From NCBI GenBank assembly GCA_012845835.1, contig JABAKD010000023.1:17263934-17327933 (forward strand): a DNA stretch of 64,000 nucleotides. Reading direction: 5' to 3'. Shown here piece after piece: positions 1 through 11,089 of this stretch. Source of the stretch: Undaria pinnatifida (Eukaryota; Sar; Phaeophyceae; Laminariales; Alariaceae). Under the pieces are notes generated by a model. The model worked only from the letters and a program-made list of their open reading frames with translations. It had not been told where the DNA came from and ran no database searches. The translations under genes were made by a program, and so were the position numbers. Numbering within the stretch: position 1 is the stretch's first letter; every line of letters starts with the position of its first letter.

Positions 1-419
1 TTTTTACGCCCGTTGGGAGATGATAGAGAGTTTTGTCTCAGTTTTCTACACACCAGCCGCCAAATGTGTTTTTAACAGAAGCCTGATCGGCGCCCGCCAC
101 AAATCACCGGCCGTAGAGTGAGCGCTGTACACCAACGGGGGGTCGGAGCCCTAACGAGCTCTCCACGTTCAGAGTTTACGACGCTGTCGATGATTTCACC
201 GAACGAAGTGCGTGTAGAGCACGAAGTTGCGCCGCGTCTAATCCAAGATCTGCGTGAGAATTTCTCAGCCCGATGTTGGCCAAGATCGCCGCGAGAAATC
301 GATTTTCCGGAATTCTGGAAAGTTTCAAAAAATAATTCTACAAAGTTGGGCCCATAGGCGACCGTTCAGGCAGAATTTGGCTGGGACCTTCGGGAATTTC
401 AAACGTTTGGCCTTCCATT

Positions 420-600
420 ATCACCGGTCTAAGGTGGTCCACATTATAAGAAAAATCTTAACTAACGAAAAATCAGGCGGAAGAAAACAACATCGGGTGA
501 GGTCTTCGCAAGGGCACATCGAAGGCGCACATTTTTGCGGTCTGAATCGAAAAATGGCGTTGGCATTCGCCGGGGAATACATTTGGGGTTTTAAACGTGA
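420..600. repeat. Dispersed repeat, copy 1
   Basis: This stretch, starting near CTAAGGTGGTCCACATT and running through the TCTGAA(T/C)CGAAAAA motif, recurs in the same orientation at about 34518-34685 with many substitutions and small indels. No coding sequence is recognisable. The first 420 bases of the window show no feature I can support. It is probably part of an old, degraded mobile element. Confidence 0.6.
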
Positions 601-649
601 ACCAGCCTATATTGCGAAACAGGAATTACACTCCAGCGAATTTCGGTCA

Positions 650-1015
650 AGAAGCCCCGTCATTCAGAAAAACTTATTTGCCAACATGTGCTACCTCTAT
701 CCTACCACGCTTCAAGAGGTTGCATAGACCCCCGGACCACCACAGCGTTTTCCAGCAGGTTAAATCCTACTTTTTGTTTTTTGAAGGAACCCCTGGTGTA
801 CGCTAGTCTCCCATTAATTGTCTCGTCCAGGGGACGAGTCTTGTACCATACCCCTTTAACTTTTTTTTTTTTTTTTATCCTCCGGCGGATGGGGAAAAAT
901 AAAGCTTTAGCTCACCACACTTCCACGTGTTTTCATTCACGTCGTGTGTCGATTGAACTCAGTTGCTTTCGCAGCCCAGCGCTCGCTGGCGCACCCTTCG
1001 GGTCCCATTGTCGTT
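650..1015 (+). repeat. Dispersed repeat flanking the copia element, left copy
   Basis: Two blocks here recur in the same order near 9070-9123 and 9505-9640. The first is the CGTCATTCAGAA ... GTGCTACCTCTAT end that is shared with the MITE-like family at 38-42 kb. The second begins at the TATCCTCC(G/A)GCGGATGGGG motif (about 875-1010). The two copies therefore bracket the copia-like element in direct orientation, which suggests an old duplication or two insertions of the same compound repeat. Confidence 0.6.
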
Positions 1016-1050
1016 AGTCAATTGGCTGATTTCACCACATGTCAGTTATG

Positions 1051-1442
1051 TTGAAATAAATCGGTTATGCGAAGAATAGTGCTTCCAGCACCCCAGTCTC
1101 AGGGTGCGAGCTTCACTGCAACACACAGTGTGAAGAATATGGTATGCGGATGTCTTTGTTAACTGGTCCCGGATGCTGATCAGAGAGGAAGAGATGGAGT
1201 GAGCTAGTAGGTGCCGGTATACGAAGCTCACGTGCTCGGCTCCATGTACCACGGGTTACTCTTCCGAAGCATTAGAATTCCATAATACTAGTACCAGAAA
1301 ATTCCTAGGGCTGTTCTCAGCAATCCCTAAGGACCCAAATGAATATTCCACGTATTATTCCCATACTACAATATCCCGCAATATCCGGCCGGATAACCCG
1401 ACATAACCATCGTATGTTTCTACTGTTGTCCGTTGGTCCAAG
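1051..1442 (-). repeat. LTR-like direct repeat, left copy
   Basis: It begins TGTTGAAATAAA on the + strand and aligns along about 390 bases to 7753-8208, including the GTGCTTCCAGCACCCCAG and CCAATATCCGG-like blocks. It lacks about 50 bases that the right copy has near 8135-8180. The minus-strand end reads TTTCAACA, consistent with the CA end of an LTR. The partial minus-strand open frame at 1046-1252 is the same frame as the longer one in the right copy but is interrupted upstream by stops. Confidence 0.65.
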
Positions 1443-2266
1443 CTACATCGAACACCCTTCCTGGCGCTCGATCAACTAACAGGCCTCGGAAAACTACCTG
1501 GAACATTTTACTGCAGTAACTTTCGTCGTCGCTTTAACTCGTATATAGTTTGGGCTTAATGAGGCCTCCTGCTGCGATCAGCCGGAGACTCCCACCCAGG
1601 GCTACTACCCCCGCGTTGATTCGATCGCCGTCAACGCGGCACCTCGTCGCAGAGAGTAGTTGCTCCGGTAAAATAAACACTACAAACAAAACAGAAACCG
1701 ATGTCGTTGTCCGCGTCGCTCGCGCGCAACGATGGGTGGGCGGGATTGTCTGTTTTCCCTAATCATTACCTACTTCCTCGTGCTGCTGTCCGTCGCTAGA
1801 GGAGCAAGTGTCCTTCCGTGTCTTTCCACTTGTCCTCACTGTACCTCCTGCAGGTTTTCTCCCAATCCGGGGATGCCCTCCATGCGTCCCCAAATTTGGT
1901 TCTGACAATTTCTGCAGTAACATTTCGTCGTCGCTTTAACTCGTACCATATAGTTTGGGATTAATGAGGCCTCTCTGCTGCGGCATGAGATCATACCCAT
2001 CCTTGCTATATATCCCGTTGTCTCAGTGCCGTCTTATATCTGCGTATTATTCCCTTGCCCGCGGGTCTCCTTTTTTGTCCTTATTCCACCCAAACTTCTA
2101 CCTTGGTCTCTAGTGGGTTCGCCTCTAGTGGTTCGGCTTCAGCTAGCCCTCCGGAATGCTGTATGCGAGCGCGTAAAGTGATCGGACAACGGTAGGGCGT
2201 CTGCCTCTATGAACGCCGTTTCGCGAGAGCCTCGGAAAACTACCTGGAACATTTTACGTTGGAAAT
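1443..2266. repeat. Anonymous sequence with internal direct repeats
   Basis: This gene-free stretch contains the motif GCCTCGGAAAACTACCTGG at about 1483 and again at about 2230. A block beginning TGCAGTAAC near 1511 is repeated near 1913 (both continue CGTCGTCGCTTTAACTCG and GTTTGGG(C/A)TTAATGAGG). It lies between the RNase H end and the left LTR-like repeat of the copia element. It could be LTR material of another family nested there. No protein is recognised. Confidence 0.45.
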
Positions 2267-2917
2267 CTATATCCCCAACCAAAAACCGTGTTGGTTGTCA
2301 AAACTCTCCCCAGCTACCGCCTTGGTGAGAATATCCGCATGATGATCCTCCGTCCTTAGGTACTTGACGGACAAGTCTCCCTTCCCCAACTCGCGCAAGA
2401 AGCGGTATCTCACATCGATGTGCTTGCTGTTGGACGCACTCGGCGGGTTTTTGGCCAAGTCAATCGCCCCGTTGTTGTCGTCAAACACTCCAGTAGTCGT
2501 CGACCTAAGACTTGGCATCAAGAACGCCAACATTCCTCGCACGTACAAGGCCTCCTTCACCCCCTCGGCCATCGCCACATACTCGTCCTTGATGGTGGAG
2601 AGTGTCACGCATTTCTGCGTCCTAGGAAATCAGGATACAAGCGTACCTCCGCAGCAAACAGCTTAACCAGAGACCGAACGCCTGTCCTCGGTTCTGCGGG
2701 CGTAGTCCGTGTCTACGTACGTCTCTAATTCGTAATCCAACTGTACATCCTTCAACAAACTCTCTCTTCTGAAAGTCAAGCCCAAGCGAGCCGTAGCGCT
2801 TAAGTACTCGAGAATCTTATTAGCATCCTCCACGTGCACTTCCTTAAGATCGTGCGAGAACCGCGCAATCGCTCGCACTGCGTTGGGATGTTTGGTCACG
2901 TCTGGTTCGCAATCCAC
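2267..2917 (-). pseudogene. copia RNase H region (broken)
   Basis: Two overlapping minus-strand frames (2917-2663 and 2608-2267) carry the copia RNase H signature. These include KHPNAVRAIAR near the start, an ETYVDTDYA segment with a catalytic-type Asp, RRSVSG, then STIKDEYVAMAEGVKEALYV, the DNNGAIDLAKNP segment, KHIDVRYRFLRE and the terminal HHADILTKA motif. Compared with the family, the order and spacing are normal but the frame changes between 2608 and 2663. The product would remove RNA from the RNA:DNA hybrid during reverse transcription. This copy is not functional. Confidence 0.85.
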
Positions 2918-3133
2918 ATCAGACTCCCCACATTTTCTCGGAAACTTGTGTCCACCGCTGGCCCTTTATCACTCTCGTGCATGAGATCCAACGACGGTGA
3001 AGCAAGCATTGGCTGGTCTTAGTGTTGTCGAAACGGTCGAAAACTTTTTGGATGAACTAAGTGTGCGAAATCTCCAGAGTTCCCTTCTCACGATCCCTCT
3101 TGTACTCGCTACTCATGTACCACGTAACCTCGC

Positions 3134-3406
3134 CTAGGTGTTCGGTCGGAAAGCCACCACCACATCCGTTACCTCTTTGGTTGCTTCGATCTTGATGTCG
3201 TTCCCGTGGACCACGGGTATGGCTACAACCGCGTCATTCGACATCAGTCGAAACACGCACTGGTTTACCGGGCACTGCTCAAACCCACACTTGACTAAAG
3301 CTGACGACAGTAGCTTGTACCATGATCGGCCACTCTGCTTCAGTCTCAGTCCGTAAAGGGCTTTGTTGAGTTGTTGTTGTTGTTGTTGTTGTTGTTGTTC
3401 TCGCAT
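3134..3406 (-). pseudogene. copia reverse transcriptase, C-terminal half fragment
   Basis: The minus-strand frame contains LNKALYGLRLKQSGRSWY, the usual copia LYGLKQSPR-W block, with a two-residue change. FEQCPVNQCVFRL and VVIPVVHGNDIKI follow, which corresponds to the YVDD-containing region; the catalytic Tyr-Val-Asp-Asp reads VHGND here, so the active site is lost. The fragment starts with a run of Gln codons (TTG tract on the + strand, about 3366-3403) that marks the edge of an insertion. Confidence 0.8.
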
Positions 3407-3930
3407 TAACTCGCATAATCAAGTCAGTGGTCACAGGACAGGCTCCAGTCGCTCTGGAGGTGAGGAATACCTCAGGGAAAACACAAACCAAAAGTGGTTC
3501 ACCCATATATCATAGCTGACGCAATTCTTGCCTCCGCCAGAAAATTGTAAAAAGTGAAATCGAGAGTCAGCCTACGATGTCCCAACTCCATACTGGTACA
3601 TGCTTCTCATCGCTCCCGCCTGAAAACACCGACCACAACGCGTGCTACCCAGAAAAGACTACCACTTATATATTACACGTAGTACCTATCACTAATCATA
3701 CGCACGTCAGACTCAAGTCACTTGGAAAAAAGAAAGGAAAGGAAAGGAAAGGAAAGGGAAGGGAAGGGAAGGGAAGGAAAGAAAAGAAAAGAAAAGAAAA
3801 GACAAGACAAGACAAGACAAGACAAGACAAGACAAGACAAGACAAGAAAAGACAAGACAAGACAAGACAAGACAAGACAAGACAAGACAAGACAAGACAA
3901 GACAAGACAAGACAAGACAAAAAGGCAGAC
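3390..3930. mobile_element. Insertion interrupting the copia RT, with microsatellite
   Basis: About 530 bases separate the two halves of the copia RT. The left edge (about 3390-3495, including CGCATTAACTCGCATAATC and CACAGGACAGGCTCCAGTC) is the reverse complement of 42595-42708. The right part is a purine-rich microsatellite, GGAAA/GGGAA units grading into GACAA units at about 3720-3920. The shared edge suggests a small mobile repeat carrying simple sequence. I see no coding capacity; the long frames over the microsatellite are artefacts. Confidence 0.6.
3720..3920 (+). repeat. Purine microsatellite (GGAAA)n-(GAAAA)n-(GACAA)n
   Basis: Pentanucleotide units change gradually along the tract: GGAAA, then GGGAA, then GAAAA, then GACAA for most of its length, ending AAAGGCAGACCC. 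It gives meaningless frames in all phases (KTRQD or SCLVL repeats). Confidence 0.95.
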
Positions 3931-3931
3931 C

Positions 3932-4647
3932 CTAGGAACTGACTAAAGACGGCATTGGGATCATAGAGGGTATCACGTGCGTCAATGGCACTGGGGGGAT
4001 GTTGAGTAGGACTACCTTACCCGACATCTCTCCACGCCCATGGAAGAGTCTCAAGAAAATCTCGGTATCCAACTCTGCCTGAATAAATGCCTCGTCAACG
4101 TCAAAATGTCTCAAGTCTTAATCAGCTTGCACGACATTGCTGCAATTAGTCGGTTAGACGTGGTCGAGGCGGTGGGGGCAAAAGTTTAGAAGTAGTCCAC
4201 TCCCTCTACCTGGCTATATCCCTCAGCTACCAACCGTGCCTTTGCTCTATTTATCATGCTGTGAGCGTCGCCCTTCCACTTTAACAACCACCTTGACTCC
4301 ACGACAATGCTATCTGCGGGAACTTCAGAAACCTCAGCTAAGGTTCCTGCAGCTTCGAGACCACCAAACTCCGATTTAATCGCGCCTATCCAAACGTCCG
4401 AATGCTTTGACGAACACGCGGCGGCATAAGACGTCGGTTCCGGTTCCGCCTCTTTGACAAGGCAACCCTGCAACTTCGTCTTCTCGCGCCCCGTCTCAGT
4501 CGCAGCCAGTAGCGCCTGGAAAACGCGCCCCCCTTCACAGGGTTCGATTGCATTCATCAGCCCCGCCGCCGCTTCCCAGCTGAGCACCCTGGTCTGCGCC
4601 CTCGTATGTCCCTCCCGAATCTCGTCATCATCGCCCAGTCCTGACAT
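3932..4647 (-). pseudogene. copia reverse transcriptase, N-terminal half
   Basis: The frame 4647-4186 holds the PTSYAAACSSKHSDVWIGAI segment and the start of the RT domain, VVESRWLLKWKGDA followed by KARLVAEGYSQVEGVDYF. This matches the copia block K-ARLVA-G--Q--G-DY. The frame 4114-3932 continues with MRHFDVDEAFIQAELDTEIF, the usual DVKTAFLNG-L-EEIYM block with a catalytic-type Asp. A frame change of about 70 bases separates them. This is the polymerase part of a dead pol gene. Confidence 0.85.
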
Positions 4648-4859
4648 GTGCGCTCCAAGTTGGTTTGCAGCAGTCCGGACCGCCGTCGGGGTCTGGGCTC
4701 CACTGTCAGGGATTGACGCGTCGCTCAGAGCTCCACTGTCAGATGTTGACGCGTTACTCCCATCCCGAAAGGAAGAGTCGCTGTCGGATCATTCGCTGCT
4801 GGCCGTTGATGTATCGTTGGACTCCACATCTCCGGCTCGAAAATCGTAACTAGCTTGCG

Positions 4860-5940
4860 TCATCGGAGACAGACACCACACGGAGTTGGTGAGGAATTCC
4901 CATCCCCAATGTCGGCAGAGGAGTCGTCGGGTCGGACACAATCCTCCGTCCCTCCCAGCTCTGGCGCGTTCTCTAGCCCCAGCGTCCCTCCCTGCTCTGG
5001 AACCTCCGGCAGCTGGGGTGACGGCGCTCCCACATCAATCGACGACCCCCATGTCACGTCTCGGGGCTCCACCACCTTGTTCGCCCGCGTGGGGACCCGA
5101 AATGAGTCACTTGGGTGGTCGATGCCTGGCTCGAGGTAAAACCAGCTCTCGACCCGGAGTGACAAATTGGACGGGCGCTTCCAACGGCAGTACTCTGGGC
5201 GAAGGAACGGGTGCGGTGAGGCAGGTGCGGCAGTACCATGCCACATCTCAAGCGGATACTTGTTACCGGGGTTGGCATAGTTGCGGTGTGGTTCAGCGCG
5301 TCACAAGACCAATGCACCCCTTCCGCTCACAGGGACTCGGTTGGCGGTAGTTGAACGAGCGGGAAGATGATAGGAGCCTGGATGCACGCAGCAAGTGCTG
5401 CGTTCTGGATGATGCCCAGAATGATGCCTAGCGCTCTCTCGACAACACCATTCTATTTGTTGCTGTTAGCGTTTGTGGATTCCTGCTTAATGCAAAACTG
5501 TTTGCACACCTCTCCAAACTCCCCACCGAAGAATTATCTCCCGTTGTCAGACCTTACAATCTCAACCTTCGAGGGGACACCGTCGGCGCATACACCCGCC
5601 AAAAACTTCCTAAACGCGTCTGGTGCTTCCGATTTGTGCTTCAAAAAGTATACCCACACGTAGCGAGAGAAAATCATCCTTCACTAGCATGATACACCTC
5701 TTACCTAACAGAGAAGGGGTTCTCTTAGGGCCACTCAGGTTAACGAGGGTCCGTGCCAACTTCTCTGACGCACGGGATTTTGTACTGCTGAGGATAAGCT
5801 TGCGGTAACCTTTCGCCATAGAACAACCAGTGCAGAGTCTTAGAGTCCCTAACAGTTCTACACCGAGTGATTTCGCTCTCTCTCTTAACAGTAGTTCGTT
5901 CGAGTGACCATGCACGCAATGGAAAACGTTTATGTCCACA
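4860..5940 (-). pseudogene. copia gag-pre-integrase / integrase and linker (broken)
   Basis: The frame 5939-5610 (minus) includes CVHGHSNELLLRERAKSLGV and CTGCSMAKGYRKL, the H-H / C-C zinc-binding and start of the integrase. IMLVKDDFLSLRVGILFE corresponds to the start of the DDE core. The frame 5246-4860 has ESWFYLEPGIDHPSDSFRV then VVEPRDVTWGSSI, the conserved integrase C-terminal segment that precedes the Ser/Pro-rich linker to RT. Frames between (5610-5250) are shifted. The integrase would insert the cDNA; this copy cannot. Confidence 0.75.
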
Positions 5941-6584
5941 GCAGTCTCAGCAGAAGCGGCGTTACTGGGGCAAGCACGGGAAAATCCTGGGGAGAATCGC
6001 CATCAGTTTCCGTGCGGTTATCAGTGGAGTCAGAGTTCAAGAGGTGAAGCGGCACATAGCCGTTATCTGGGTCTACCCCGTAAGCGAAGTTGAAGTAACT
6101 CGACCCATCGCCCTCGAACCTTAACCTCTCATCGAAAAGAGAAATGCACAAGCCCTCTTTCTTGGTCTAGAAACCTACTCCATGCTTATGGGCGGCCATC
6201 AGCAAAAAACAATTGAACGCCAAATTCGGCACGCAACCCACGTCCAACAATTTAACAGTCAGATCTCCGGGGAAGGGTACAGTGAGCGTGCCATAACCCA
6301 CAACGTCAATCAGGTGGTTGTCGCCGATCCTACCCTTGTCTTCACACAGTTGTACGTCACTCTACTAGTAAGCTGAATGGGTTATGTAGAATGAAGCGCC
6401 ACTGTCTGCTATCCATTTCCCAGCAAATTCTCCGTTAAGTTCTCCCTACGTTCCACAGCACACGAGTCATTACTACCACTAAGCATAGCATTCGCAAGAC
6501 AGCACACAGTCTCACCGGTGTTGTTCTACCCTGCGCACATCCGTCAGACGTCCTCTCCGAAGCCGGGGTGACACGAGCCTTGCA

Positions 6585-7355
6585 CTAGTACCACATTTGC
6601 CCGAGTTCCAAGCAACGGATACACTCGCGCTTTACCTTGTAGTACTCTTTTTGGGGGATTGTTTGCTTGGGGGCGGGGGAATTGTCGCTACCTTCGATAC
6701 CTTCGCTAGTTCCTGTACTCGCCGACCTTTTTTTCCTTGACCTACCATTGTTACCGTTGGATCCGCGACCGCAACCACGGTTACCCCCACGACCACCGCC
6801 GTGACCACCTCGGGCGACTCCACTCGAAAACAGTGCCTGTTCCACGTTCTTTCCCTTTGACATGGGAAGTTTCAGGTGCTTCTGTCGGACTTTACTCTCT
6901 ATCTCTGCTCGCGTTATGTCATCGCGACATAGAAACGTGCGTTGCTCGATTTCGTATTTATCCGTCGAAACCCTCACCAGTTTTCTGTTCACGTCGCCCT
7001 CCGATTTCGGCACATTAATCGAAGCAAGAGTGCTAACGATCTTGTCCACACGGCTGAAGAATTTCATGGGCTCTTCACCCCTTTCCATCTTGAACGCATT
7101 AAAAGCATCCCACCACTTGACCTGGGTAGCTATTGACCTCGGCAGAAACAAATCACGAAGCATTGCACCGCTAGGAGACTGCCTTGCACACACTCTGTCC
7201 AACAGGTCAGTGTCAGACATGCTTTCTGTCCAACATATCCATGCGACCCGTGCACATCTGCTGCGTGCATTCGTCAAACTTTGAGAGACAAAGTCCTGCG
7301 TGTCCTTCGAGGTGTCACCTACAGCTACCTCAATGCCTGTGAGTAAAGAACCCAC
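6585..7355 (-). pseudogene. copia gag polyprotein
   Basis: A 256-codon minus-strand frame is preserved. It contains a capsid-like region (LFLPRSIATQVKWWDAFNAF, then MKFFSRVDKIVSTLASI and ITRAEIESKVRQ), which is typical of the UBN2-type gag of Ty1/copia. A Gly/Arg-rich stretch follows, then the start of a zinc knuckle, CIRCLELGQMW, where the second half of the C-x2-C-x4-H-x4-C pattern is lost. The start Met is arbitrary because upstream homologous sequence is shifted. It lies where gag should be, next to the right LTR-like repeat. Confidence 0.8.
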
Positions 7356-7752
7356 TCACCCACTCATTGATACAAAGGCCGCGAAACGCTTACCTCAAAC
7401 TGGCAAATTCCCCGGCTTACCGCAGAATTTGGGGCCTGCTTGCTTATTACTACTAAATTATCGCGGGCTAACATTCACACCCTTTACGAACTCCTCGTCT
7501 CTACCAGCCTCGCCTACGCGTACAACACCAGGGACTGGCAAATTCGCACGGGTTCGGACTCCATCTTGCTGTTGGTTACTAGGGCTGGAATGGCCCTCCC
7601 TTCGGGCACGGTCGCTGGGCATCCGCTCCTCCAGTTGGCCTTGCCTGAGCACCAGTGATCTCAGCATTTCCGTAATCTCTTCTTGTTGGTGGACGTGTCT
7701 CTGTCGACCTCGTTTCCAGACATTGCGCAGATTCAAACGTGTACACGTTAAC

Positions 7753-8340
7753 TTGTTGAAATAAAACGGGTATGCGAATACTATAGTGCTTCCAGCACCC
7801 CAGTGTCAGGGTGCGAGCTTCACTGCAACACACAGTGTGAAGAAGGTGGTATATAGATATCTTTACTACCTGGTCCCGGATGCTGACCAGAGGGGACGAG
7901 ATGGAGTGAGCTAGTAGGCGCCGGTATGCGAAACCTACATGCTCGGCTCCGTTCACCACGGGGTACTCTTCCGAAGCATTAACATTCCATAATACTAGTA
8001 CCAAGAAATTTGTAGGGCTGTTCTCAGCAGTCCACAACGACCCAAATGAATATTCCACGTATTTTTCCCATACTACAATATCCCGCAATATCCGGTCGGA
8101 TAACCCAACGTAGCCATCGTATGTTTCTATTATTTTATAAAATATTTTCTGGACGTCAGCTGTGCGTTCGACAAATTGTTCGTTGGGCCATGCCACATCG
8201 AACAAGTTTCCGTTTGTCGGGCATAAATTGAGTGGCATAGTTTGAGCCCCAATCCCCATAATAGTCCCAAGTGAGTTATCCCCGCCGAAAGGGTTTCCAG
8301 TTGTAAAGAGGTCAAGCAACGTACTAGACGCCAAACTTAC
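7753..8340 (-). repeat. LTR-like direct repeat, right copy
   Basis: It starts TGTTGAAATAAAACGGG on the + strand and matches 1051-1442 along its length; similarity is clear to about 8208, after which the copies diverge. A 251-codon minus-strand frame (8334-7579) runs through it and out into gag-proximal sequence, beginning MASSTLLDLFTTGNPFGG. I do not recognise that product. In the left copy the same frame is interrupted by stops. It is most simply the 5' LTR of the copia element on the minus strand, with a chance long frame; a short coding gene cannot be excluded. Confidence 0.6.
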
Positions 8341-8428
8341 CCGGCTCTAGTTTCACGTGATGGCCCCCAAAAGGAGGGTTCATTTTTATGTAGGGGATAG
8401 CTGGTAGGGATACGCCGGTAAGTAGAGC

Positions 8429-8606
8429 TTACCGCGTGTTATTCGAGGAAATTGTCGAGGCACACTGTACTAGGGGGAGGGACCTATCTTTACCTTGGTT
8501 GGTGGTTTGATTCGGTTTTACCGCGTGTTATTCAAGGAAATTGTCGAGGCACACTGTACTAGGAGGAGGAACCTATCTTTACCTTGGTTGGTGGTTTGAT
8601 TCGGTT
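8429..8606 (+). repeat. 89-bp tandem duplication
   Basis: Two adjacent copies (8429-8517 and 8518-8606) both begin TTACCGCGTGTTATTC and end GGTGGTTTGATTCGG. They differ at only a few positions, so the duplication is recent. No gene is seen in it. Confidence 0.9.
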
Positions 8607-8788
8607 TAGTTCTGTTAGGGTGAAGGATAGAGCTATATATAAATGTCTGTGTATGGAAAGGCTCCTCTCATGGTATCGGCTGACTATTAAGTCGCCGACC
8701 GACTACTAGGTGTTGTTTAGCACGCAAGGCAAAGCGTTACAGCTCGTTCCTTGCGCTAATCTTTGGTGTGTGTTTTATTCTGGATATT

Positions 8789-9123
8789 GACGCATGCCAC
8801 GGTAGAGGTGCACTCTTGATTATTAATAAGTTCCTCACTTGAGGAGCTATGTACCTCACGCAAAAAAGTGTTTTTGAGGAAATTGACAGCCCCATGAGCA
8901 AACCCGTGGCCCGGATGCATATAACTTTTACTTGGAAAAACAACAAGTGCGGCACTCCGACGATTGTATTATTAGAGTAAAGCCTTTACAACTGGAAACC
9001 CCTTTTTGGGGACAACGTTACGTGACGTTAGTATAGGGAGGAATTTGGTGTCTCTAACGGGGTTAAGGAACCTTGTCATTCAGAAATTGTTGGCCAAAGT
9101 GCTACCTCCAGCGTACTATGCGC
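8789..9123 (+). mobile_element. MITE-like element, family CGTGCTAC
   Basis: The left end GCCACGGTAGAGGTGCACT and right end AGTGCTACCTCCAGCGTAC are imperfect inverted repeats. Internal landmarks are shared with the 38-42 kb cluster: CTCACTTGAGGAGCT, ACAACTGGAAACCCC and GTTAAGGAACC..GTCATTCAGAA. It has no coding capacity. It belongs to the most frequent dispersed family in the window. Confidence 0.6.
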
Positions 9124-9504
9124 CTGTTGCATTTATGATTATTCGCATGGTGTTATACAGAGAGAATATTTACAGCAATAGTTGGTCGGCTGGCTTGCTT
9201 CGCCGTCCAACTAACATCTACTTGCCACTTTGGGTAGGGCTTCCAAGGGAAAAACTTACGGGAGAAAATGACGAAAACATAATCGGTCACACGGAACGCC
9301 GGATAGGGTGTGTGTTCACTGGTGTGTTTACAAGTATGCTCAACGGGCAACGGCAGGGGCTGTAAGACACACGCACCGCATTCTCACATTCTTAATAGTA
9401 TCGCTGCAGATTTTTCCTAGACGGTTGATAATATGTGGAAAATCTCCTGTTTTTGTGCTCGATATAGGCGGGGCTCAAATAGGTCATTTTGTTTTTGTAT
9501 TTAT

Positions 9505-9640
9505 TTATTATCCTCCAGCGGATGGGGAAAAATAATGCTCAATCTAACCACACTTTACGTATTTTCATGCATGATTGGTTGTCAATTTAAGTCTATTGTA
9601 TGCGCAATCTAGCGCTAGCTGGCGCATCCTTCAGTTCCCC
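9505..9640 (+). repeat. Dispersed repeat flanking the copia element, right copy
   Basis: It starts TATCCTCCAGCGGATGGGG and aligns to about 875-1010 through GGCGCA(T/C)CCTTC. It and its partner lie outside the two LTR-like repeats. 9640-10000 holds nothing I recognise. Confidence 0.6.
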
Positions 9641-9999
9641 TAGTAACGACGGCTCTAGCTGTTCCTACCAGCGGTCACCGTTACTTCTACAGCAGCGCAA
9701 GCTGCCGTTGTATACAGATGTGAGTATGTCGGCCCGACTTGACCCCTGGGGATTTGGCACGGTGGAGATAGCCACCCAGAAAATCATCCCTCCGCATAAT
9801 GTGAGACTGTCGCATCTCACCCATTAACAAAACCCACGGCCATGAGAAACGGTCTTCCGCCAGACGTTGTCCAGTTACTACTCATTCGAGCGTGGGTCCC
9901 CTAATGTCAATTGCCGTCAAGTCCGGCCAACTCGCCGCCGTCGTTATCGAAGGCATATTGGACCCATAGATAGATGAAGCCTCTTCGATAAGTGACAAG

Positions 10000-10215
10000 C
10001 TACCGTAGAGATGCACCATGTTTTTCTGAGGGTTCTCACTTGACGAGTTCTATATCCCACCCAAAAACTGACGTTCGAGTAAGCCGAAATTGCAGCTCGA
10101 TGCAGAGACTCAAGGCCTAGGTACGAGAAACAGTGATGTTGCGAAACAAGGAGATTCGGACGATTCTGGGTTAAGGAGCGCCTCGTCACTAAGAAAAACG
10201 TTGGGCCTGCTAGTA
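10000..10215 (+). mobile_element. MITE-like element, family CGTGCTAC (degenerate)
   Basis: It shares the internal order of the family: GATGCACCATGTTTTTCTGAGG, CTCACTTGACGAGTTCTATA, CTCAAGGCCTAGGTA, TTCGGACGATT and GGGTTAAGGAGC. The terminal repeats are worn. 10216-10674 shows no recognisable feature. Confidence 0.5.
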
Positions 10216-10675
10216 AAAAAGTGAATCCTCTATCGAAGCATGCGTCATCGAAAGCGTCTTCAAGTAGAGTGCGGGCGGTGCAGAGTTCACGTTGCCCTTT
10301 TGACCTCATGGACGGGTCATGTCCCACTCTCCTATGGTATAGCAGGGAGCGCCGTGTGTTTCACCCTCGCAGGAAGTGTAATTTTTTTCTATCCTGAGAC
10401 AAGACTGGCCCTATGTCTGAGCTCTGCGAATTTCAAATGTGGTATGTTGCGTCCGCGCCGTCTTTTTCGTCTCCTTGTATGTTCTGGCGCCAGCAAGCTT
10501 ATCATACCCCAATCGAGCAGTGGCCGTTAATGCCAAGTCGCCTTTCGCGGTGTCCTGGACCGACAAAAGTACCGCATAAAGCACCATATATAATTCGATT
10601 TTTGAAGTGGTCCGCGCATTTTTTCACCAGAATTTCCAAAACGCGCGGCGCGCACGAGTCGTAGCCTTAGCCTGG

Positions 10676-10730
10676 GCCTGGGTTTAGGTCACGGTTAGGG
10701 ATAGGGTTGGGCTGGGTCGGGTCGACGTTC
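10676..10730 (+). repeat. Degenerate TTAGGG-like tract
   Basis: G-rich hexamer-like units (GGGTTTAGG, GGTTAGGGATAGGGTTGGG, then GGGTCGGGTCG) resemble worn interstitial telomere repeats over about 50 bases. The tract is too short and variable to be a telomere. 10731-11090 otherwise holds only a (CAAAA)n tract at about 10750-10775. Confidence 0.35.
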
Positions 10731-11089
10731 TTTCGTGATTTCGTAAAGCAAAGCAAAACAAAACAAAACAAAACAGCCTAAAATACCCTATAGAGCGAAA
10801 TATATTCCGTTTTTTTAAACCGTAACGCTAGCTCAATGGCCAACGGCTCCGTCCGTGGCGCTAGATGTGCGCTGCCAATAGTGGTATTATAGGGTAGGGC
10901 ATAATAGTAGTCGTCGTATTCATTGTGTGCTGTGATGCACCACTCTTGGCGAAAATATTCGGACCGTTGGGGTATAACTGTTAAGCCCAATTGGTCCTTA
11001 CTTTTGCATCCGTAGTCACTGTGTGGTCATATTTATGTACATGGCATGATATGCATCGCAGCAAGAATACGTGTGTAATATCGCAGTTC

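Larger units (their letters stand above)
1051..8340 (-). mobile_element. Degenerate Ty1/copia LTR retrotransposon
   Basis: Read on the minus strand, the order is LTR-like repeat (8330-7753), gag (7355-6585), integrase (5940-4860), reverse transcriptase (4647-3134, interrupted), RNase H (2917-2267), then an anonymous 0.8 kb and a second LTR-like repeat (1442-1051). Integrase before RT before RNase H is the Ty1/copia (Pseudoviridae) order. Stops and frameshifts split every domain, so the copy is dead. The extra 0.8 kb between RNase H and the left repeat is unexplained and may be further nested insertions. Confidence 0.8.

Noticed and set aside
3577-3946. Frames rich in KTRQDKTRQD or SCLVLSCLVL
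   Set aside because: They come from the pentanucleotide tract; no unique coding sequence surrounds them.
10676-10730. A telomere or chromosome end
   Set aside because: Only about 50 bases of irregular TTAGGG-like units, with ordinary sequence on both sides.
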